Source of the DNA: Lasioglossum baleicum
Taxonomy: Eukaryota; Arthropoda; Insecta; Hymenoptera; Halictidae
Direction: 5' to 3'
Assembly: GCF_051020765.1 (NCBI RefSeq)
Contig: NC_134934.1
Coordinates: 4,650,001-4,714,000 of the forward strand
DNA length: 64,000 nt
The notes below the pieces were generated by a model. That model made no database searches, was not told the DNA's origin, and saw nothing but the letters and a program-made list of their open reading frames with translations. This document shows, piece after piece, positions 1 through 11,931 of this stretch; position 1 is the stretch's first letter, and every line of letters starts with the position of its first letter. The translations under genes and the position numbers were made by a program.

Positions 1-2424
1 TCGTCGACCGGCATTAATTAGCGGCTTAATTAAATGAAGTTTGCGATCGTACCTTAGACGGCAGGCTACAAAACGGCCCGGGGATCGTAAGACTCTTGAT
101 TTAGAACAAATTTCAGATCGGTTTACACGAAACGTTCTCCTTTTATATTCTCAGCACCGGCGTTTCAATGTCTATCGGGTCAAGAATTTTTTTAGAAAGC
201 GCTCTCTTCAGGAATTAATGAACACAGAGCGAAGATAAATTTTAAAGAGCGAGCCTCCCGTATCTCCATCCAGGAAACTCGGTAAATGATAATTACGAAT
301 TCGAAGAGCGATATCGATCCTTTTATCATTCATTCCGCTGTACCTACCAAATTTTCAAAAAAATTTAAAGGAGGAGTTTGTTTTTCTTTTTAATGGAAGA
401 TGTCAATTTATCTTCTTCTATGGAGAAAATCAAATTCATTCATTTGGAACTTCTTTCATCGTGACACTCGTGCTTTTTGCAGTTTCGTTTGTTTAAAACT
501 AAGCAGCGTCCGTCAATTACGACGCTCGGCGAAATTCCGTCATTCACGGTTGACATGATGCTGTCCTACCGGTTCATCTGATTTGGAAACTTCCAAGGTT
601 TTTTTTAAAGATGTGAGAATTATTCGCATCCGAACTAATTTGAAATTCCTGGGCATTTTTCATGTCAGACTTCTCGAACGAAAGGACCACATTAAGCGTG
701 ATGTTTAAACTATTTCCAGTTCATTCAATCAGCTGCGACTAGATTGTTTCGATAATTTTATGATTTCGCGAGAAGCTTTCAATGAAATGTACCAAAGTGA
801 TGGTCGTCCAAATCTATTCTTTAAACGCCGATCATTCGTTAATGAACACTCAAATTTGCGACAGATGACGGAAAGTATTATTAATAATATATGTAAAATC
901 ATACCTTTAGATAGTTCCATCGTCTTAAACTATTCCCTTAAAATAGCGTCTAGGTGTCGTACACTTCAAACGTCAAAGATTATTCACTTTTTATCGTATA
1001 TTAATGTAGTAGCTACCCAGCTATTTTAGATTGATTTTGAAGCAATATAAATCATTTGATTTTTTCACCCAGTGTACTATGAAACTTTTTGCAGACATAA
1101 TAAACGTACGCGATTAATCTAATGTAGCGTGAAGAGCTACGTGATAAAAGTTTGATACTGATCAATCGCAGGGTGTAGGAGCCAACAAAGAAATGCCATT
1201 CTATTTTATGCGAGTGGATTAAACCATTGTGCAATTGTTAGCATTAATCAGCAGCGACTAAGTGTTGCACAGATTTATCCTCTATTCAGCGATAACGAAT
1301 TGATTCATTCGTCATTCATGCGGCTACTTTGTATTTCAAGGCCTCTAATTGAAGGAATCAAACTTTAAACCCGCTTACACTGAAATGACGAATGCGATTC
1401 GTCATCAGCACTCGTCAGAAAATAAATTGGATTGTATGTCTGATACACTGCGGATGTTTATGCGTTTTTCAATGTTCCTTCACAAATTTTAAGAAAGTGG
1501 GATGAAATAAAATCGCATATTTTATGGAAACAGCCTTTGTACATACAAAACAAATGAAAATTGTACAAGATTCTTTCGAATTTCATATTCTAGCCTTTTC
1601 TTGAACATTTTCATTAGCCATAAATGCACACAGAACCGTAGTCTGATGACGATTAGCTGCAAGTGCGAATAAATGGCACTGGGGGAGTTGATAACAATCT
1701 TCCAGAGAAATTGTATTATTGACTGCAGTGCTATCAAACTAGTTCGCCAAGAGAATAATATTTTTCTCGTGTATACTGTTTGATCATGCTAGTTTAATCG
1801 ATACATCTATGGTGTTGTAAGGAAAAACGCCGCGTGTCACAATTTCAAAAAATTTGAATTCACGCTTTAATTGAGCTGTAGAGCATATTATTCATGAAGA
1901 TAAACTCGAAAGGCTGAAAAAAATCATTTTAGTGATCAAAACTTGAAATGGCAATATCCCGAAAGTGAAATTCTGTGACTTGCGGCATTCTTCCTAACAA
2001 CCACAGATATCACCAGCCAGTTAAAAAGCCAGAATAAACAAGAACTCGCGTAGATTCCACGCATGTTTCAAAACCGAACTTCCGGACCGGAAGAAAAATT
2101 GTCTGAAGTGCCTCTGGAAAATGCGCCAGTTTCCCGCGCGCGTATTGTTATAATTTTCGTTCGAGGAAAAAAAGACGTTTCACTTTGAAAAATTCTCTGG
2201 TTCGCAATACTTGAAGGCACAACAGCGAAATGTTAATATTTCAAACGGCGGCGGTCGTTCCCAAAGCGCTCGCTTGCATTATGTATTTAAAAACACGACG
2301 GAAAGTGTCCGTATATTTTATTTCCGCTTTCCCCGTCAGGTTCCCCGTTAAACATTCCAACAATACGCGCGATGAATCACGGGTCCAATCATCTAAAAAT
2401 CTGAACCTTTGGCCTTAGACCATA
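1..2424. other. Non-coding stretch with a hAT MITE fragment
   Basis: No coding similarity, splice-site chain or RNA gene is recognisable. Open frames are short and without composition bias. Around 1446-1475 there is a single degenerate end of the hAT MITE family described at 18904 (cactgcggatgtttatgc); its partner end was not found. Confidence 0.45.
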
Positions 2425-2426
2425 TA

Positions 2427-2684
2427 CACTACTGTGCAAAAGAAAGAAGCACTCAGTATAATTATAAGATATAATGACAAACAATATCTTTATGTAGAAA
2501 TTGTATTGTGCAATGATTGATTGATTGCATTTAAATTATTAGATAATCCGCGATAACACATATATTATCAGAACTATTCAATTAAACAGCAGAATCCTTT
2601 TTCACAACTTACTGTGTTCTTATTTGATATTTTACGCTTTTCTATTCAATATGGCCGAGTGCTTCTTTCTTTTGCACAGCAGTG
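2427..2684. mobile_element. Tc1/mariner-like MITE, 258 bp, TA target site
   Basis: Inverted ends of about 28 bp: the left begins CACTACTGTGCAAAAGAAAG and the right is its near-perfect reverse complement (CACTGCTGTGCAAAAGAAAG read on the - strand). Both are flanked by TA (2425-2426 and 2685-2686). The CACTGCTGTGCAAAAG start resembles Tc1-type termini. The A+T-rich interior has no coding capacity. Confidence 0.85.
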
Positions 2685-2686
2685 TA

Positions 2687-4405
2687 TGTTCTGTCCGTGC
2701 CTCACAAGTTGTCTCCTGGCAGGAATTCGAAAGGAATGCGGCAGCTAGCCGTCCGATTGGCCATTTCGCACGGACTTTCGGTTCTAGCCGAATTATTGGC
2801 TAAAGTCTGTGACGTCATTTGTCATTCAAACACGCACAAATTGGATTTTGGAATTTCCGTCTAGTCGTAATAGTTTCGAAGATATTCAATAAAATAGATT
2901 TTTCAACCCCAATATTCACGGCTATTTTATATCGTAGGAAAATTCCATTAAAATCGTCGTGGTACGATTGGGCAGCCTCCCTCGTAAGATCTATAAACGC
3001 TCCGAGAAAGTATCATGTTCAATGCACCACCAGGCTGAAGTCGCGTCGGCCACTGCGCCGTACATAATACACAATAAAATCAGGTTCTTACGCTGGCCGT
3101 GTATTACATCCGATGCATTATTCGCGGGCAAAGTGCCTGTAAAATATTCGCGGGACTAAACGGCCGGGATGTTCTATTTTTCTCTTGGATCCGGCGCTCT
3201 TCACGGTGATTCATGGCGAGTCGAGGTGCCAAGACGAAAAAAAAGGACGGATGACCTCCGGTTACACGGCGATCAAGGTATTAAAAATTGATCCCATCGC
3301 CCGCGAAATTCATCTTTGCGAAAAACAATTCCCCGTGTCTCACAGCGCGGCACCGGCGGCCGACGCGACAACCACCCCCGGAGAAATATGATCCCTAAAA
3401 ACCAAAAATATACGAATACATATCGCGAGGTATTATTTCGAACGTGTACAGATTCGCCCGGAAAACAGCGAACCTTAATTCCGCATGCAACCTGAATTCA
3501 CGCTTCCGTTAAATATTTTGCAATTGCGAATCTTCGTGGAAATTCTCGTTTTTAAATCAGGAAGAGGGAACTTCTTTCTGCCGCTGGATTTCTTCAAGTG
3601 AAGATTAAATGGAGTTGTTCAAAATATTAAATAGTATTTCAAATATTTTTTTCGCCAAATAATGCCCACCTCTGTAACAGAGTAATCTCTACTGGTCACG
3701 ATTCGTGGTTCACCCTGTATTTGAAGGAGGCTCATATTATTAAATGAAAAATTAGTATTGTTCTACGGAAAAGTAGTTGTGCGGGGTGTTAATTAGAACG
3801 AATTCGAAGCGAGTTATCGTACGAGCTGATAATAAGTACGAATTGAAGCCTATTGCGAGCAACCTCGTCAGAAGTATCTCGCGACTGCGGCCTCCACTTG
3901 TTAGCAAGAAGCAAGGCTCTAGTTGCGAGGTTGCCGGAAGTCGCGAGCATCTGACAATGGTGTCACGGCGAAGACATTGTTGTTAACGGGAGCGACGCGT
4001 CGCTGTGACGGGGGATCGGTTGAGTCACGATCCTGGTTAATTCCCAGCGCGTATAATGCGGTCGCAATGAGTTCACGGTGATTCCAGTGCTACGCCATTG
4101 TCTCGGAACGGGCCGAATCCGCAATCGGGGCTTCTCGTTTTCCGCGCACGTACGCGAACTCGAGTTTTGTGTCGCGCTTAAAACACACTAGGTAAAACAA
4201 TTATTGGAGAAGATTCCCCGATGATACCGACCCGCCGAGCAAATATCACCGACGAAGGGAACGTGGCAACACCACCGCCACAATACTCCAAAATCGTCAA
4301 AATCCGGAGAAATGTGAAAATAAGCTCGATCAAAATCAATGTAATCTAAACCTCGAATTAAACCAATCTTATACTAATAATTATTTAGTGTACAACTATT
4401 ATATA
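2687..4405. other. Non-coding stretch, nothing recognised
   Basis: I see no exon, RNA gene or paired terminal repeats. A short cacccgtat-like motif (ttcaccctgtatt near 3709) recurs elsewhere in the window, but without a partner end. Confidence 0.4.
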
Positions 4406-4413
4406 GTAATTAG

Positions 4414-4596
4414 TAGAGACTACGGATTTTATGCAGTTATCACAAAAATGTGTAAGTCCAATTTAAAAAAGTGTTGCAGGTTAAGAGAATTTAGACACAT
4501 CAAAATTATTAAAAAACGAAAGAACTTTTTCTTTGGACCCTGTTTCTTTAAAATTGATACAGAACATTTTTATTTTGCATAAAGATCCGCAGTCTA
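4414..4596. mobile_element. hAT-type MITE with exact 8-bp target duplication
   Basis: Left end tagagactacggattttatg, right end ...gcataaagatccgcagtcta, forming imperfect inverted repeats of about 22 bp. The target duplication gtaattag is identical at 4406-4413 and 4597-4604. No coding capacity. A member of the family described at 15413 and 18904. Confidence 0.88.
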
Positions 4597-4604
4597 GTAA
4601 TTAG

Positions 4605-5354
4605 ACACTGTCCATTATATCTTTTTTTTTCTACAGATTGGTCCATCTAAATGCAGCCACCTAAATATCTCCTCTATTTGTGATAATAATAATTTACCGG
4701 AAATTGATTAGATAATGTTAAAGAACGTTCTTTCAGATGTAGTTCGCGCCGCCATTGTACTCTCGAAATGATCCGACACAGTCATGGATTTTCAGCGCTG
4801 AATTCTCTACCCAATTTATCTTCCCGGACTGCGCCCCGGATATTTATGCATTCGTTACAAAACTGAGTTACGAATATGTAGTAAAGATTTTAATCAAATT
4901 CCATCGGGTTTGATTTTATGTCCGAGGTAATCCGTGAGAGAAGCTTCGTTTGTTTGCCGGAATTTTAAATCAATCTGCAGACGTGCGCGTTTATGCGTGT
5001 CTTGCTACGTTGGATTAATACGAATTACGAATCGGTATTTCTTCTGACTGGAATCGAGAAATTCATTCATCAATTCACCAAGAGATATTGTAACTTATTA
5101 GCGTGTTGTTTCTAAACACCTATACGCGTAGAACGCTGGTAACAATGTTACGATTTCTTGTGTCGGTTTGGCTCAAAGAGATGCGTTTTAACGGACCGAG
5201 AATATTCCATGCGAGAAATTAATTACTAAATTGACTAGCAGAACTTGCGGCAGTATTAGCTCATTGTTTCTAAGCAGCTAAGCGCTCCGAGTTTCTTGGA
5301 GTGGCTGTAAGCTGTAACAGTGCTGACAATGAGAGCCGCGGCGCGGCGCACAGC
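4605..5354. other. Non-coding stretch, nothing recognised
   Basis: No coding similarity or repeat structure was seen. Short open frames only. Confidence 0.4.
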
Positions 5355-5736
5355 GGGGTATTTGGCCGGAAAAGCCGGAAAAAATTATTTCAGCGTTATT
5401 TCTAGGCTCAAGGTCACAACATATAGTGGGTCGTTGAATTCGTCTTGACGTCAGCTATAACATTACGAGATGAAAAATGCATCTTGATGCAAGAATTGAC
5501 ACAATTTTCCTTACAACACTTTAAAATCGCCAATGAACCAACACTGTTACAGAAACTGTTTAAGAACGTGAAGCGCGTCGTAAAATCTCTAGACTTTTGA
5601 CAAAGAAAACTACGTCACGAATATGCAAATAAAATAAAAAAACACATGTTGAAGCCGTATTCTACAGACTTTTGACTACGTCGGACAACAAAAATATAGA
5701 AATCTATTTTTTTCCTGCTTTTCGGCCAAACACCCC
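5355..5736. mobile_element. Non-autonomous DNA transposon with about 31-bp terminal inverted repeats
   Basis: The left end GGGGTATTTGGCCGGAAAAG pairs with the right end, which on the - strand reads GGGGTGTTTGGCCGAAAAGC; the similarity continues into an A-run (about 31 bp). The interior has no transposase. The target duplication is uncertain (flanks cgcggcgc and cgtggcga are only similar), so the superfamily is left open. Confidence 0.75.
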
Positions 5737-7416
5737 ACCGCGTGGCGATTGAATAACAGTAAACGGTGGAAGGTGTATAAAAGAGAAAGCGAGAAAAGTG
5801 TGTCGTACAAAGTTGAAGTAGTTAGCGCAGTTTATAATGAACGATTCAGCCCGTTAATACAGCTCTTATTAACTGTAACTAATTAGACGTCAGCCACTTT
5901 ATAGCACTCTAAGGAACTTCCACTCGATTTCGTTTAATTAAACAGTCCACTATCTGGTCGGCACTCCCGGTTAATATTGCACGGTTTTTACAATACGCGC
6001 AACTCCCCGAGACACGAGCGATATGCTAACTGTACGCATTTTCATACACTTTGAAGCGCCGGTAGAATCGTAAAAACGTATTAATGTTAAATTGGACACA
6101 CGTTTCCAGCTGGGGCATTTAATTTTTTAGAAGGCTGCTGCGCCGTTTATTACAGATTCAAAGGCTTCGCCGTGCGTGTGTGTACGTACTAATACCGACC
6201 GGTTCCATTCTTCCTGATTCATAATTATAATATTGTAAATAATACCGCGCGGCAGAGCGGTCGACAACAATATGAATTTTCAAAAAGGTGGGAATACGCT
6301 TTGAACGTTCATTGTAAATATTTTCTGAAGCTGATAGAAACGACAGCTTGAATATTCAATTGATCGCGCGTTACAAATTCAGCGCACAATTTCGACCAAA
6401 CTTTGCCACGGTAAGAATTTATTATTAGAAATTTATACCGTATCGATCTCGCCGAGCGGCTTTCATTTCTACGAATCCTAATGGATGTTTCGTAATTTCT
6501 CTGGAAGACAGTTTATCTGAAATCATTCGAACCGATACGAGCTACTGTGTGAAGTCAATTAAGATAAGATTCCTATTAACACGACTCGATTATCTTCATC
6601 GAGATTGGGCTCGTGATCGTGAATCACTTTTCCACGATCAAATCGCTGTAAAATAACGCACATTCCGATTTTATTTAAATAATCCGACGTCCTAAGATTC
6701 TGTCTACAGACCACATTTTCCGAATCACTCTCGTGCCCGACAAACGGTCCATCCGATTCAATCCAATTCCACAGCCCCATCCAAATTCTTCGCATTCCTG
6801 ATCGACCGGCTGTGCCTCACTTAATTTACACAAGCATTTCACCGCGGCCTCGGAAACCAATGAATCACTATGCCTCGGAATCTTCGATATGAAGATGATA
6901 AGTTCCATCGGCCGGTTCGCCGCGGAATGAAAACTACGAAGTACGAAGAAAACAAAAAAAAAAAGGATGGACCGGTTCCAATTAGACCGAGCCGCAGATT
7001 ACATTTTTATCGCTCCGATTCGCGCTTAATAATTTGCACGGCAACAGAAAATTCCCAGACCCATGGAAAGTAAACTTTTCCCCGGTGACGGCCGGAACCT
7101 CGTCTCTCTCCCTCTCTCTCTCTCTTTTCCCCCCACTCTTCTCCATTTGCTCGCTTCTTTTTCGACGGACAACCATTCGGAAAAAGTTGCGGGTCTTCGC
7201 CGGTGGTCATCCAATTGGTCTCCCGAATCGCGATAACTGCGAATCGCAATCACCGCGCAGCGCTTGCAATTTACACAGAAACGTTTTTCACGTGCTTCAT
7301 TGCTGTCAGATTTCATTTCACAGCTCGACACAAAATTTTCAATTACAGCAGACACTTGATCCAAGAAGCTCGAGGGTCCCTGCTGTTTCTTAGATCTTAG
7401 AGTTCTACTACCTACC
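5737..7416. other. Non-coding stretch with a CT-rich tract
   Basis: I find no gene. A (CT)-rich microsatellite lies at about 7102-7133. Several open frames on both strands around 6560-7400 overlap each other and lack any recognisable domain, so I treat them as chance frames. Confidence 0.4.
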
Positions 7417-8854
7417 TTTCATGAAGAATGGATTTTCAAATCTTGAGATTATAGAAATATGACTATCTCGCCAACGGGAATACATTCTCATTGAATCGTA
7501 CAAATCGATTCGGGGCAAAATATTGATTTCGACGTATTTTAAGCTGATTGAGAAAAAATACCGCAGTAAAACGTACAGCCGCGGTAATAGGTACGTTTAC
7601 CCTATGTTTCATGAAGAATGGTTTTTCAAATACTGAAATTATAAAAATATGAGAACGATTGAGAATTTTGTTCGCCTCGCCAACGGGAATACATTCTCAT
7701 TGAATTGTATAAATTGATTTTGGCTAAATATTGATTTCGACGTATTTTAAGCTGATTGGGAAAAAATACCGCAGTAAAACGTACAGCCGCGGTAATAGGT
7801 ACGTTTACCCTATGTTTCATGAAGAATGGTTTTTCAAATCCTGAAATTATAAAAATATGAGAACGATTGAGAATTTTGTTCGCCTCGCCAACGGGAATAC
7901 ATTCTCATTGAATTGTATAAATTGATTTTGGCTAAATATTAAATTTGACGTATTTTAAGCTGATTGGGAAAAAATACCGCAGTAAAACGTACAGCCGCGG
8001 TAATAGGTACGTTTACCCTATCTTTCATGAAGAATGGTTTTTCAAATCCTGAAATTATAAAAATATGAGAACGTTTGAGAATTTTGTTCGCCTCGCCAAC
8101 GGGAATACATTCTCATTGAATTGTATAAATTGATTTTGGCTAAATATTGAATTTGACGTATTTTAAGCTGATTGGGAAAAAATACCGCAGTAAAACGTAC
8201 AGCCGCGGTAATAGGTACGTTTACCCTATGTTTCATGAAGAATGGTTTTTCAAATTCTGAAATTATAAAAATATGAGAACGATTGAGAATTTTGTTCGCC
8301 TCGCCAACGGGAATACATTCTCATTGAATTGTATAAATTGATTTTGGCTAAATATTGATTTCGACGTATTTTAAGCTGATTGGGAAAAAATACCGCAGTA
8401 AAACGTACAGCCGCGGTAATAGGTACGTTTACCCTATGTTTCATGAAGAATGGTTTTTCAAATCCTGAAATTATAAAAATATGAGAACGATTGAGAATTT
8501 TGTTCGCCTCGCCAACGGGAATACATTCTCATTGAATTGTATAAATTGATTTTGGCTAAATATTGAATTTGACGTATTTTAAGCTGATTGGGAAAAAATA
8601 CCGCAGTAAAACGTACAGCCGCGGTAATAGGTACGTTTACCCTATGTTTCATGAAGAATGGTTTTTCAAATCCTGAAATTATAAAAATATGAGAACGATT
8701 GAGAATTTTGTTCGCCTCGCCAACGGGAATACATTCTCATTGAATTGTATAAATTGATTTTGGCTAAATATTGATTTCGACGTATTTTAAGCTGATTGGG
8801 AAAAAATACCGCAGTAAAACGTACAGCCGCGGTAATAGGTACATTTACGCTACA
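7417..8854. repeat. Tandem array, seven copies of a 208-bp unit
   Basis: Copies start at 7417 (190 bp, with an 18-bp net loss), 7607, 7815, 8023, 8231, 8439 and 8647. Each begins tttcatgaagaatgg and ends in a GC-richer segment (ccgcggtaataggtacg). Copies are over 95 percent alike by eye except the first. Two variants differ at the gatttcgacg versus gaatttgacg site; copies 5, 6 and 7 alternate. Each unit carries the same roughly 64-codon open frame on the - strand, but substitutions do not look codon-constrained and there is no domain, so this is a minisatellite or satellite-like array rather than a gene family. Confidence 0.95.
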
Positions 8855-8859
8855 TTTAG

Positions 8860-9540
8860 AAAAGGACAGCGACGTGTAAACGCAGCGCAGTTGATATCGG
8901 CGCGGGTTGACCATAACGATTCTAATCGGGCTCGCGCGCTTGGAGACTTGCGACTCCAACGAATGCCAGGAGGCAATTATTAATTTCGGCTAATTGTTAA
9001 CGTCGCCAAGGACGATCGAGAGCCACTTCGGGACTAGATCGGAACCGGCGATAATCGATTAACGCGAGCAACCGGTTGGGCAATCGCACCTCGAGGCGAT
9101 ACGCTCCCGATCCCGGGCTCGAATTCACCGGCGACCTTGGGAGTCTTACTTTCCTCTGACGTTTAGCCTTGCCATAACCGTGCCAAGAACGCAGGTTACA
9201 CGACTTTTATTGCGGATGACATCCTTTTGCCACGTCGCCAACGCGGGAGGCTTAATAACGCGGACAATTTTTGTCGAATCGTTTTATGGACTCCTAAATT
9301 GAGACGTAAAAGCGATCATGATTTTTTATTGCACGTTTGGAATATCGTATGAGCCTCGTTACAGCTGCACGTACGTGTAAACATTAATTAAATCGTTTAG
9401 TATGTGTATGTACGTGTGTGGCCGTTGCTGAATTGGTAGCATTATTTGTTTTCAATTTTTATCGTAATGCGAGCGGTGTACAGCACGATCGAACAACTGT
9501 TTAAAAAAAAAGTGTAGGTGCATTTTACTTGGGGATCTTT
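8860..9540. other. Non-coding stretch, nothing recognised
   Basis: Sequence of higher GC content next to the tandem array. No gene, RNA or repeat was recognised. Confidence 0.4.
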
Positions 9541-9544
9541 TTAA

Positions 9545-9925
9545 CATTAAACCTACCACGAGGGACCATTTTAGATTTTTTATTTGACAACTATTGAAAT
9601 TGTAAAGCTGTTTTCATGCGAATTTATATCGTTTGACTCCAGTATAATATTATAGTAAAAATCGCACAAAATATAAATAAATTTAATCTTGTTATTTTTA
9701 TGGTCAAAATGAGACCGGTTCCAGATTTTTTATGTTACGATTATTGATACATATAATAAACATATGATAATTTGATAAGAAATGATTGTATAGATATCTT
9801 TAGTGGAGCACATATCACAATAGAAGCTGCATAAAGTCTAAATAAAATCATTCTTGTCATTTTTATAAGTGAACATGTGTGTGTGTGTGTGTACCAGTTT
9901 CTTTAAAGGCTCGGTAGGTTTAGCG
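9545..9925. mobile_element. TTAA-target MITE, 381 bp
   Basis: Bounded by TTAA on both sides (9541-9544 and 9926-9929). Terminal repeats CATTAAACCTACC and, on the - strand, CGCTAAACCTACC. Contains a short (GT)n at about 9878-9892 and no coding capacity. TTAA duplication is the hallmark of piggyBac-type integration, but the termini do not start with the usual CCC. Confidence 0.75.
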
Positions 9926-9929
9926 TTAA

Positions 9930-11688
9930 ACAGAAAAATATAGAACAGTGTGAGAGTTCTAAACAAACAATAAAAAAATCTTCAAGCAAATACAGATTGT
10001 TCGTAGTAAACTAAAAGAAATAAAGGTAGAAGTAAAGTGACATTTGCTACGCTAATTGCTTCGTCAAGAAACACTTGAGTGTTCAATAAAATAAGGATTC
10101 TTGCATACCGTGAGTGTATACGTGTCTAATATTATTACACGAATCTTATATTTGAGGGACGAACATATGGTAAGAGCGAGTTCACAAATGAATGTGCAAT
10201 TTTAAGCCATGCATCTGAAGAACAATAGAAATTATGTCAATGAGGATCGTAAGACCAGTTGACGATCTATCCAATCGCTTCATCGTAATGCAGAAATTCA
10301 TACGTCATTGAACGAGATTGAGAATGAAATTACGTCATCAGAATTTGAGTGCAGATAGAAATTCCATTGGTTCTTTAATAGTACAAGTAAGATAAAAATA
10401 CTAATGAAGTAAGAGATAAAATACTAATAATACTAATAAAGTTTAATAATCGCAGAAAGGCATTGTTTAGATAATAGCTGCACAGATTGGACAAACTTCG
10501 TCCACAGGTAAATACGAACAATTTTCGATGTCATCGAATCACACGGAAAAAAGCAGATCACGATAATTAACGTGCAGATCGAAAAATGTTCGAGTTTGTC
10601 CAATCTGAACAGTCGCTCCAGCTTATGAATGAAATGGTTAATTTCGTTCGAATGTCAAGGTTCGTCCCAGTAAGATATACAATCATATCAAAACCGTGTT
10701 TCCAATGATATCCGTTCGCACATTGATATCGAATATTCCGAGTAATGAAACTGATAGTAGGAACGATCAATTGCGTTGCTAAACTTGTTGACATTGTAAA
10801 CTGCTGCAGACCTAGGAAATCGCAAACCAGTCCGGCAGGTCTAGAAACATCAAAACCTGATCCGAGTGACGTGGACATGAAACGTTTGTCCTTCCTCTGT
10901 GGCACTGACGCAAAATAAAGATTGGTCTTTGTCACGGTCTGCCAAAATCGAATTTGAAAATCTAAGGCTCGATATGCTTAACGTCCATTTTTAACCAATT
11001 TCGAAAAAGGAGGAGGTTACTCAATTCGATCTGAATGTGCCTTTTTTATCGCTTTTTTTCTATGTATGTTCGCCGATTATGCCGAGATGGCTGGACCAAT
11101 CAGGACGAAATTTTTATTCCAAATAACTATTATAATAAGACCGAAAAATCATCCTACAGTGTTCTACAAATTCTGCTCGTTCCACTAAAAAGTGTGAAAT
11201 AAAAAATTTTTATAAAAAAACCGACTTTGAAACGCACTAAAAAATGCACTAAAAAGTATGAAATAATTTCCATTTAATTTATGTGAATACGCACGAACTT
11301 AAATAGAATACAATCTTTTCGAAGTCGGTTTAATTTTTTTTTCGCAAATTGTTCAATGCGGATCAATGATTTCGCGGGGTTGGAAACACAGTGAAATAAT
11401 AACGGTCTTATAATTCGGCAACGTAATTTGAAATATTCGGCATCATGCAGCTGAAACGTAAAAATACTACTTTTAAAGTCGATCGCGGCCTGTAGATTGA
11501 TCTCTTATCTCTAGCACTTTTGACTACTAAAAAACCCCATCGTCGCATTATCGAGTAACGAGAAAGCGCTACTAGGTTTACGGAGCTTTAGAAATAACTA
11601 TTTCACATTATTTTATAGGCATAAAAATAATGTGTCTGTCCAAATTTTTGGCCATTTTTTCAAAAATACGAAGCATTTACAATCTTAA
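9930..11688. other. Non-coding stretch with repeat fragments
   Basis: No gene is seen. Around 11219-11330 an inverted pair of aaaccgacttt / aagtcggttt motifs suggests a degraded element. Positions 11470-11580 match the interior of the TTAA MITE family at 52652 and 58563 (tagattgatctcttatctct, then attatcgag), so this is a truncated copy. Confidence 0.5.
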
Positions 11689-11927
11689 CACATTACCGAC
11701 CAGTGATTATTGCATAATTTAGAAAAATCTATGGTACATGGCTAAACACTTTTTAATGGAACCTTCAATAGCAACAGCAATTTTCATTGTGAACTAACAA
11801 GCCAGCCTCAATAACGTCATCTGATAGTTTCATTTAAGATTGCAATGTAAAAGAAAATTTCTATGCTTTCTTTTGGTACAGCACAATTATTGAAAACCCT
11901 ATTGATAGGCTTCCGGTAGGTAAAGTG
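11689..11927. mobile_element. TTAA-target MITE, 239 bp
   Basis: Flanked by TTAA at 11685-11688 and 11928-11931. Left end CACATTACCGACC; right end on the - strand CACTTTACCTACC. Non-coding interior. The family is distinct from the 9545 and 52652 elements. Confidence 0.65.
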
Positions 11928-11931
11928 TTAA

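Noticed and set aside
7626..8959. Repeated 64-codon open frames on the - strand in the 208-bp array
   Set aside because: They follow from the tandem repetition itself, have no domain, and variants between units do not favour synonymous sites.
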